DNA of 10,474 bases, from positions 1 to 10,474 of the forward strand of contig JALOCC010000059.1 of NCBI GenBank assembly GCA_023227945.1, written 5' to 3'. Source of the stretch: Candidatus Omnitrophota bacterium (lineage in GTDB: Bacteria; Omnitrophota; Gorgyraeia; Duberdicusellales; 4484-171). Made by a program: the position numbers and the translations under genes. This document shows, in pieces, positions 5,072 to 9,917 of the stretch; the stretch's first letter is position 1; the number at the start of each line of letters is the position of its first letter. Below the pieces are notes generated by a model that had not been told where the DNA came from, made no database searches, and saw only the letters and a program-made list of their open reading frames with translations.

Positions 5072-5582
5072 TAGCGGTTCCATAAGTTTGAATCTTAAAA
5101 GACGGATTGACGCTTCCTGATAGCCATATTTCCATGCAACGTATAGAACTCTGGTTCCCTACTATCTTATGGCATTTGTCACATTCTAGTATATGCGGTT
5201 TTTGGCTTCTAATAAAAAAGTCAACGGAAGAATAAATTGGTTTTCCTCCACACATACAAAGAGGTAGCTGGTACAAATATTCTTCATATCCCCACTGCAT
5301 AAGGGATTCGTTTTCTTTCGTAAGCTCGAAAGACAGCCTATCAATTTCGGCAAATACCTTTCTGTCTTCTTCATGAAGAATAGCCGCATGAGCTATTTGT
5401 GACAAGCTCTTACTGCTTTCTTCATCTATAAAATCTGAAACCTTTTCCTTTGCCTGTTCTATTAGAGAAATTGCTTCAGTAATCAGGGCGTGACAACCAA
5501 GTCTTTCTATTTCTTTCAAAAGGGATAATATTTTCAGTTCAACGGGTTTATTTAGATCAAGTCTGTTTCTACGAGGGATCAT
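5061..5582 (-). CDS. Phage-type protein with C-terminal Cys-rich (Lar-like) ribbon (173 aa)
   Basis: The N-terminal segment (about 8-53: LDLNKPVELKILSLLKEIE, then LITEAISLIEQAKEKVSDFID) is an all-helical block resembling one in many phage hypothetical proteins. The C-terminal part has CMCGG at 109-113 and ECDKC at 133-137, with another Cys at 149 and a nearby Trp. This layout recalls the Lar-type restriction-alleviation zinc ribbon (CPxCG...C..CG...A...W). The first pair here is CxC rather than CxxC, so the match is loose and antirestriction activity is not established. ATG at 5582 has AAGGA 4 nt upstream and lies 10 nt after the upstream stop. It is the last gene of the long operon. Confidence 0.78.
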   Translation of the reverse strand: MIPRRNRLDLNKPVELKILSLLKEIERLGCHALITEAISLIEQAKEKVSDFIDEESSKSLSQIAHAAILHEEDRKVFAEIDRLSFELTKENESLMQWGYEEYLYQLPLCMCGGKPIYSSVDFFIRSQKPHILECDKCHKIVGNQSSIRCMEIWLSGSVNPSFKIQTYGTAIDN

Positions 5583-5592
5583 AATTTCCTTT

Positions 5593-6144
5593 TCAGTCTT
5601 CTATACGTTTCAGATTTTCTGATTCTAAAAACCCTAGGACAAAAGAAACAACTGTATCATATTCTTTCTGGTCTCCATCGAATTCCACGAAATCAATCCC
5701 GTAATCAGGAAGGACTTCCTTAATCCACTTGTCAATTTCCTTTGCTTCTTCTTCTGTCTGCCCGCGACCTGCGGGATTGTATGGCTTCGTGCGTTTTACA
5801 AAGATATCTAAATTCCACATCTTCCTGTATTCGGACACTACAAGATTGTCGAATTCTTTGCCCAAGTTCCGCCCGTAGTAAAGGCTAAGAAGCAACGGAG
5901 AATCCGTTACAACGATTTGAACATTACCGAGAAGCCTTGAAATTCGGAAATGCTGTTTCCCGAAGACATAAATCTGATTTCTTAGAACAACCCGATTCTG
6001 TTCCCACGTCTTATCTTTCGCGTATTCCGTTGCCTCTTCTACGTTATACCCGAGGTTTTTCAGGCGTTCAAAGACTCCCGCCCGCATGGTGCTCTTACCA
6101 CTTCCGGGACCTCCGTAAAGATTAACCACCAAAGTCTTTTTCAC
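5593..6144 (-). CDS. P-loop ATPase/kinase, NadR/Ttd14-like AAA domain (183 aa)
   Basis: The protein starts MKKTLVVNLYGGPGSGKST: Walker A at residues 11-19. A second signature, VVTDSPLLLSLYYG (about 78-91), is the conserved Asp-Ser-Pro block typical of the NadR/Ttd14-type P-loop domain (ribosylnicotinamide kinase fold). An Arg-rich lid segment follows (FVKRTKPYNPAGRGQTEEE), and the C-terminus is a short helix. NadR kinases phosphorylate ribosylnicotinamide; many phage members of this fold have unknown substrates and are often labelled deoxynucleoside-kinase-like. The start is GTG at 6144, overlapping the preceding tiny ORF by GTGA, with GGAG about 11 nt upstream. In context with kptA and the CoA-synthase fusion, a nucleotide-cofactor role is tempting, but the substrate is unproven. 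Confidence 0.85.
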   Translation of the reverse strand: MKKTLVVNLYGGPGSGKSTMRAGVFERLKNLGYNVEEATEYAKDKTWEQNRVVLRNQIYVFGKQHFRISRLLGNVQIVVTDSPLLLSLYYGRNLGKEFDNLVVSEYRKMWNLDIFVKRTKPYNPAGRGQTEEEAKEIDKWIKEVLPDYGIDFVEFDGDQKEYDTVVSFVLGFLESENLKRIED

Positions 6145-6260
6145 TTATCTTTTTTCTCCTCTGTATCACTAACCCAAACATGGGCCTGATGTCCTATTTT
6201 TGGATCAGGAGAACAGGCGACCAAAATGGTTACGTTCCCTTGTACAATACCAGATTTCAT
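6141..6260 (-). CDS. Short ORF (39 aa), separate peptide or 3' half of a frameshifted gene
   Basis: ATG at 6260 opens a 39-codon frame that begins inside the neighbouring 47-aa gene and ends with a TGA overlapping the next GTG start (GTGA), the same coupling seen at real gene junctions here. The product contains a strand-like run (VTILVACSPDPKIG) then HQAHVWVSD and a charged tail. The ribosome site is weak: the nearest AGGA is 16 nt upstream. It is +1 relative to the 47-aa frame. Losing one G from the GGG in the overlap would fuse both into one ~80-aa protein with a continuous fold-like sequence (WYCTRNVTILVACSPDPKIG). I regard it as coding, but cannot tell whether it is a separate peptide. 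Confidence 0.5.
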   Translation of the reverse strand: MKSGIVQGNVTILVACSPDPKIGHQAHVWVSDTEEKKDK

Positions 6261-6348
6261 ATTTCGTCAGAGTCGTTCCTGGAATAGGAACAGTTACTGT
6301 CTTATAATCATTGCACATATGACGTTCATGTCCGCAAAATTTACACAT
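6205..6348 (-). CDS. Small Cys-rich peptide (47 aa), possibly truncated by a frameshift
   Basis: ATG at 6348 sits 1 nt past the upstream TGA with AGGAG 7 nt before it, so initiation is well supported. The N-terminus MCKFCGHERHMC carries CxxC plus His and Cys, a zinc-knuckle-like start, and Cys35 follows WY. The central part (TVTVPIPGTTLTKYEIWYC) reads as beta strands. After Cys35 the frame becomes Arg-rich and stops (TRERNHFGRLFS), while the +1 frame continues with a more protein-like sequence to 6141. That suggests a one-base indel in the ACAAGGGAAC region, a programmed shift, or two overlapping genes. Function unknown. Confidence 0.62.
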   Translation of the reverse strand: MCKFCGHERHMCNDYKTVTVPIPGTTLTKYEIWYCTRERNHFGRLFS

Positions 6349-6349
6349 A

Positions 6350-6622
6350 TCAGTTCTCCTTAATTCTTTCCCAACAAATGATTTTCTTTCCCTTCGGTTC
6401 TACTTCCCAGCATTCGATTTCCTTTTGGTCTTCCCAAGGACGTTCTTCTTGCATTTCTGTAGAACCATTTTGGTATGTGGTTTCATAAAACCGCCCGTCA
6501 TACTGAAAAACAATTTTATGTACTGTTGACCATCTCTTTTGCTCTATAATCGTGTCAACAATGCAGTTTTCATAAGGCAGATCAAGATTTAGCAATTCTT
6601 CTTTTTTGAAAATCCTCTTCAT
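6350..6622 (-). CDS. Phage-type conserved hypothetical (90 aa)
   Basis: The middle of this protein, HKIVFQYDGRFYETTYQNGSTEMQEERPWE followed by EIECWEVEPKG in segments, matches a small family I have seen in phages with no known function. It predicts a beta-rich, acidic, soluble domain. ATG at 6622 overlaps the upstream TGA (ATGA, 6619-6622) and has GGAGG just upstream. An upstream in-frame start at 6643 would lie inside the previous gene and is less likely. No metal or catalytic motif is visible. Confidence 0.8.
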   Translation of the reverse strand: MKRIFKKEELLNLDLPYENCIVDTIIEQKRWSTVHKIVFQYDGRFYETTYQNGSTEMQEERPWEDQKEIECWEVEPKGKKIICWERIKEN

Positions 6623-7527
6623 TTTACCTCCACATATCCCCATCCTTTACAGGTTGGGCATTCACAAAATTCCTTGTTGATTTCCTTCATGATTTCTTCC
6701 AAAGTCTTGTTGATTTTTTCATCCAAATCTTTTGCGTTCTTCCCGATGACAGGATCGGGATAATGACAACCGCCCTTTAAATAAGAAGCTTCTGTAGTGA
6801 TACTATAGATCATAATAGTCTTTTTATCCTTGATGTCATTAACCCACTTAGGGCGCTTTGATGTCCCTGCGTTTCTTTCGGTATGTATCGGTTCATAAAG
6901 CTTAACGTCACGCGCTACGGTGAAAACGAAATCATAGTCACTGGTGATTGACGCGACTTTGGGGTTGATGTTCTTTTTGATGTAATCCCTGATAAAGGTA
7001 TACATCTGCTTCCTATCGGCAATACAGGGTTTTATAGAATCAAGAAGGTCTGACGGACATTCAATTTGATCTAAAAGGAAATGCTGGTGGGGATAAACAG
7101 TTTTCAACCATTCGAAATCATTGCTCTTATAGATGATTTCCAAGGTGAAAGGTCGTTCTTCCCATTCACCGGGGATGGTGTCGCATTCCATTTTATAACA
7201 ACCGGCGACGTTCTCATATTCTTCTGGAATACTAGATCCTTCGGATTCAATTTTCTCCGGTAAAAGAGCAGAAGGTGTTATTCCGTTTTTAAGAGTAAAT
7301 CTATAATTCGTCGATTTATCACTTCGCTTAATTTTCAAACTCTTCGGAATAGAATTAACCCTGAACCATCTTTGTTCATTTGTTTTAACAGGGACACAAT
7401 CATCAATAAGAAAATAGCTCAAATTAATGGTGTTTGTGTAAAAATCACACTTAATCCCCTTGACATAAACACAATCTTCAGACTTCACAATCGCCTGAAG
7501 CACATATTCATTTTTTTGTTCTTCCAT
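6619..7527 (-). CDS. Large hypothetical protein with CxxCxGWG tail (302 aa)
   Basis: Not recognised. It is the longest unknown in the window. The N-terminal half (to about residue 150) is strand-rich with alternating hydrophobic residues. Residues about 155-200 are more helical (SDLLDSIKPCIADRKQMYTFIRDYIKKN). A central motif DYDFVFTVARDVKLYEP and YPDPVIGK near 255 are possible fold landmarks. The last 15 residues, CECPTCKGWGYVEV, carry one CxxCxGxG repeat like those in DnaJ-type zinc domains; a single copy could bind zinc with a partner or form a disulfide. ATG at 7527 has AAGGGG 7 nt upstream. Its stop overlaps the next start (ATGA). It may act on RNA or protein, but nothing shows this. Confidence 0.75.
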   Translation of the reverse strand: MEEQKNEYVLQAIVKSEDCVYVKGIKCDFYTNTINLSYFLIDDCVPVKTNEQRWFRVNSIPKSLKIKRSDKSTNYRFTLKNGITPSALLPEKIESEGSSIPEEYENVAGCYKMECDTIPGEWEERPFTLEIIYKSNDFEWLKTVYPHQHFLLDQIECPSDLLDSIKPCIADRKQMYTFIRDYIKKNINPKVASITSDYDFVFTVARDVKLYEPIHTERNAGTSKRPKWVNDIKDKKTIMIYSITTEASYLKGGCHYPDPVIGKNAKDLDEKINKTLEEIMKEINKEFCECPTCKGWGYVEVK

Positions 7528-7529
7528 TT

Positions 7530-7745
7530 TTAGACCCCTTCTTCATTAAGAAGTTTGACAATCTTATTTGCCAAAGCCGTCATTTCAACATCAGGGACAT
7601 TCCTGTCCCATGCCGTCTTGTAACGAAACTGAAGATTATCAATCCTTAGTCTTTCGAAACCATCTTCTTTGATGATATATGCGCAAGAAGTACAATCATA
7701 ACCTCCTGTTTCATCAAATTCGCATGTCCATTTTTTCCCATTCAC
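7530..7745 (-). CDS. Small Cys-containing protein (71 aa)
   Basis: Not recognised. The start is GTG at 7745, sharing one base with the TAG stop of the CoA-synthase gene (TAGTG). A strong GGAGG lies 10 nt upstream, so the start is secure despite the GTG. The N-terminal part has cysteines at 8, 18 and 21 (CEFDETGGYDCTSC), which suggests a small metal site. The middle is basic/aromatic (LRIDNLQFRYKTAWDRN) and the C-terminus is an amphipathic helix (MTALANKIVKLLNEE). Soluble. Coupling to the CoA-synthase fusion may hint at a shared process only. Confidence 0.72.
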   Translation of the reverse strand: MNGKKWTCEFDETGGYDCTSCAYIIKEDGFERLRIDNLQFRYKTAWDRNVPDVEMTALANKIVKLLNEEGV

Positions 7746-8698
7746 TACTTAAAAACCTCCGTTTGTTCTGGATAGATTTCGAATTGGCAATCCCAGAAGG
7801 GCATTTCTTTATAGAAATAGTCACTGCATTCGATCAGATTTGGATTTGCCCCTCTCTTCTGAGAAAACAGTTTTCTAGTTTCAAATTCGGCTTCAAACCG
7901 AATAAGATCCAGACAACCTTTAAGTCTATCAGGAACATAATCCCAATACATTCCAAGCATAGGAATATCAAGGCACAGTCCTTGACCACTCTCTTTCCTA
8001 CCAATCATATCATCAGCAAATCCTTCCCAATTAGCCGATGAAATTAACGAATGTGTTTCAAACAAGAATTCATCAGACTTCTGATAGAACAAGTCTTTAA
8101 TTTTTCCAAGACTGTCTTTGTCTGCATCCAGATACTTTCCAAATTCTTTGTCAAATTCCCAAACACGATAAAAGTTTTTCTTCATCCATGTTGATTTTCC
8201 ACAACAGCTGCGTCCAAAGACAATCGGGATAAGAGGTTCTTTGTTCTTCCACCTAAGATAAACATCCTTGTTCATCAAGGTGAAAATTTCTTGCTTTTGA
8301 TTATATTGGTCTAAAACCCGGATAGCCCCGCTGCTGATTTGATTGATTTCAGGGGGTGTAGGGATAAAAATTGTATTGACACCGCAAAGCTTGTGGTTCC
8401 AATACATCAAATCCTGTTCGTCTTCAAGACTTCTGCCTGGACGGATTCCACGCACAAGCAAATTAAAACCATGTTTCTTTACTACATCTGCCGTAAGCCC
8501 GTCATAGACGATGACGTTTTGGGTGATAGGGACAAGAGACCTTCGAAGATGTTCGCCGTTCTGCGTTTTTTTGATGTTGTTCTGTCCGATACCAAGCCAA
8601 ACATTTTCTTTTCCGAACATCTGACAGGACAAATTGTAAACGTATAAATGACCGTTGTGGAATGGGTTGAAACTGCCGGAATAGAGTACTTTGTTCAT
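7745..8698 (-). CDS. CoaD-like adenylyltransferase fused to a CoaE-like P-loop kinase: putative bifunctional CoA synthase (317 aa)
   Basis: Residues 1-130 match phosphopantetheine adenylyltransferase (CoaD): GSFNPFHNGH at 8-17 (the nucleotidyltransferase GxxxPxxxGH motif with both histidines), DGLTADVV, VRGIR at 82-86, and ISSGAIRVL from 121. This reaction joins 4'-phosphopantetheine and ATP to dephospho-CoA. Residues ~155-317 are a P-loop kinase: Walker A GRSCCGKST at 161-169, FETHSL (about 212-217), and LDIPML at 242-247. This layout resembles dephospho-CoA kinase (CoaE), which phosphorylates the 3'-OH to give CoA. Divergence is strong and the usual CoaE Asp-Ala-Asp block is changed (EFDKEF), so the kinase call is weaker. 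The order matches eukaryotic CoA synthase; in bacteria the two enzymes are usually separate proteins. NadR-like NMN adenylyltransferase-kinase was considered, but ISSG and VRGIR fit CoaD better. ATG at 8698 has AAAGGGG about 11 nt upstream. Confidence 0.78.
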   Translation of the reverse strand: MNKVLYSGSFNPFHNGHLYVYNLSCQMFGKENVWLGIGQNNIKKTQNGEHLRRSLVPITQNVIVYDGLTADVVKKHGFNLLVRGIRPGRSLEDEQDLMYWNHKLCGVNTIFIPTPPEINQISSGAIRVLDQYNQKQEIFTLMNKDVYLRWKNKEPLIPIVFGRSCCGKSTWMKKNFYRVWEFDKEFGKYLDADKDSLGKIKDLFYQKSDEFLFETHSLISSANWEGFADDMIGRKESGQGLCLDIPMLGMYWDYVPDRLKGCLDLIRFEAEFETRKLFSQKRGANPNLIECSDYFYKEMPFWDCQFEIYPEQTEVFK

Positions 8699-8699
8699 C

Positions 8700-9311
8700 T
8701 TAGCAAATTCCCCTTTCAATGATTTTCCTTCTGATCATCGAATGGATACCAGGATTGATGTGTAGAATCATCGGCATTGCTATATGTCTGACATAATTTC
8801 TCAAATGGACGGTGTCTCCGTTGCTTTCATCCTGACACCACACAAGACCGTTTCTAGAAGCCCAGTGTTGAATTTGTTTCTTAGTTACTGTAAGGAATGG
8901 ACGGATTACGTTGTCGCGCCTGTAGGGCAAGAGAACGGGATTTCCACCTTTGATGGAAGACATGATCCAAGATTCAACGGCGTCATCAAGATTATGCGCC
9001 ATCAAGATCGGACGGTCAGCAAACCGATTCAGAAAGTCATACCTGATACATCTCCAGTATTCTTCTTGACTTTCTTTCTTGTCCTTTTCTCGATTTGCAT
9101 TCCCGACATGCAAGACAAACTTTTTTTCATCACAAAACTTACGAAGGAACGCTTCTGCATTATGACAATCAGAAGTCCCGTGATTAAAGAACAAAATTTC
9201 AAAATGGTTTTGCGGATATCTGCTGAGGAAGTCCAGCATAAACATACTATCTACACCTCCACTACAGGCGATGTAGAAAGGTTCTCTGGGTATATTTCCA
9301 AGGATATGCAT
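8700..9311 (-). CDS. tilS: tRNA(Ile)-lysidine synthetase, minimal form (203 aa)
   Basis: TilS attaches lysine to C34 of tRNA-Ile(CAU) using ATP, changing its decoding from AUG to AUA and its charging from Met to Ile. Motifs in order: PP-loop ATP pyrophosphatase SGGVDS at 17-22; QEEYWRCIRYDF at 82-93 (the E..R..RY helix); HNLDDAVES at 106-114; IRPFL; and DESN...RNYVR followed by Pro, typical of TilS rather than TtcA or QueC. Length is about half of E. coli TilS, and the C-terminal domains are absent, so this is the catalytic core only. The ATG at 9311 (4 nt after the upstream stop) is preferred over a GTG at 9392 that overlaps the previous gene by 77 nt. It ends 1 nt before the CoA-synthase start. 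No tRNA gene lies in the window, so its substrate must come from elsewhere. Confidence 0.9.
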   Translation of the reverse strand: MHILGNIPREPFYIACSGGVDSMFMLDFLSRYPQNHFEILFFNHGTSDCHNAEAFLRKFCDEKKFVLHVGNANREKDKKESQEEYWRCIRYDFLNRFADRPILMAHNLDDAVESWIMSSIKGGNPVLLPYRRDNVIRPFLTVTKKQIQHWASRNGLVWCQDESNGDTVHLRNYVRHIAMPMILHINPGIHSMIRRKIIERGIC

Positions 9312-9315
9312 GTTA

Positions 9316-9540
9316 CTAACTTTTAAAATTGAAAGATTCTCCGAGATCAATTTCGGTGTATTCCCGAATTGTTTCGCCGTCTTGATAAACACCGGGGATA
9401 TATACTGTCATGCGGATGTCACTCCCACATTCCGCATGTCCCATCCAATGATTTAACGTTCCAATTTCTGCGTTATACTTTTTAAGCAGGGACTTAAGAT
9501 CATCAATGAATTCTTTGCTAACTTGTGCTTCTGTTTTCAT
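9316..9540 (-). CDS. Small phage-type hypothetical (74 aa)
   Basis: Acidic, soluble protein: a helical N-terminus (KEFIDDLKSLLKKYNAEI), then WMGHAECGSDIRMTVYIPG and EYTEIDLGESF. This resembles small phage proteins of unknown function that combine a helix with a short strand block ending in an Asp/Glu-rich tail. ATG at 9540 has AGGAG 4 nt upstream, and the stop lies 4 nt before tilS, so it is coupled to it. No metal site is evident (one Cys). Confidence 0.75.
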   Translation of the reverse strand: MKTEAQVSKEFIDDLKSLLKKYNAEIGTLNHWMGHAECGSDIRMTVYIPGVYQDGETIREYTEIDLGESFNFKS

Positions 9541-9552
9541 ACAGCTCCTAGA

Positions 9553-9825
9553 TTAGTCCATCATGCACCAACGATGGGTGCGAATGCCCTGTCCCATACA
9601 CTGTTGCTGAATTCCACCTATGCGAGTCTCTTCCGTAAAGGAAAATTCGATCATCGGCCAAACTTTCTTCAAACCACGTTTCGAAGTCGTGAGGAAAGCA
9701 GGTTCATTGTTCCTGTCAACTTTATCCCTACATAAAATAACCTTTTCATTGGCATCGTATTCAACATAGGTCTTGTCATTCTCCAATAAAAAAACGCCGG
9801 GCTTGGTTTCAGTTGCTTTGGTCAT
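9553..9825 (-). CDS. Hypothetical protein (90 aa), first gene of the long operon
   Basis: Not recognised. ATG at 9825 has AGAGAGG 9 nt upstream, and the promoter at 9871-9899 ends about 45 nt upstream, so it is promoter-proximal. The sequence is beta-rich in the first half (KPGVFLLENDKTYVEYDANEKVILC, in segments), then basic (KRGLKKVWPMIEF), ending in an odd tail MGQGIRTHRWCMMD. No motif points to an enzyme. A first-gene position in an early-looking operon suits a small host-directed factor, but that is inference. Confidence 0.7.
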   Translation of the reverse strand: MTKATETKPGVFLLENDKTYVEYDANEKVILCRDKVDRNNEPAFLTTSKRGLKKVWPMIEFSFTEETRIGGIQQQCMGQGIRTHRWCMMD

Positions 9826-9838
9826 TTGTCAGAACCTC

Positions 9839-9848
9839 TCTTTAAAGA
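9839..9848 (-). repeat. 10-bp palindrome TCTTTAAAGA in the leader
   Basis: TCTTTAAAGA is its own reverse complement and sits immediately upstream of the AGAGAGG ribosome site of the gene starting at 9825. It shares its TCTT...AAGA ends with the palindromes at 2422-2433 and 4597-4604. Flanking AGAAC (upstream) and GTTCT (downstream) could extend a stem around it. Confidence 0.3.
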
Positions 9849-9870
9849 CATTTGTTCTTTTGATACAGAT

Positions 9871-9899
9871 ACTATACAAAAAATCCCCTATCCTGTCAA
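9871..9899 (-). promoter_or_regulatory. Strong sigma70 promoter TTGACA-N17-TATAGT
   Basis: -35 TTGACA at 9899-9894 (consensus), -10 TATAGT at 9876-9871, spacer exactly 17 nt. It is the best-matching promoter in the window and heads the long operon (9825-5061). The -35 box is the loop of the terminator at 9878-9909, so termination of the upstream gene and initiation of this operon share the same ~30 bp. Confidence 0.82.
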
Positions 9900-9909
9900 G
9901 TGGATAGGG
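9878..9909 (-). terminator. Rho-independent terminator interlocked with a promoter
   Basis: On the minus strand an 8-bp perfect stem CCCTATCC/GGATAGGG (9909-9902 and 9893-9886) with an 8-nt loop is followed, after GA, by TTTTTT (9883-9878). It starts 9 nt past the TAA of the upstream gene. On the plus strand the same stem is followed by TAGTCTTTTT, so weak bidirectional action is possible. Confidence 0.85.
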
Positions 9910-9917
9910 TAGTCTTT

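Noticed and set aside
7745..8698. NadR-type NMN adenylyltransferase plus ribosylnicotinamide kinase
   Set aside because: The domain order would fit, but VRGIR and ISSGAIRVL match CoaD rather than the NadR adenylyltransferase, and LDIPML resembles CoaE. Kept as an alternative, not the main call.
8784..9326. Plus-strand open frame (180 aa)
   Set aside because: Antisense to tilS, whose motif series is unambiguous.
9393..9410. tilS start at the GTG at 9392
   Set aside because: It would overlap the previous gene by 77 nt and has no Shine-Dalgarno; ATG at 9311 gives the usual short lead-in to the PP-loop.
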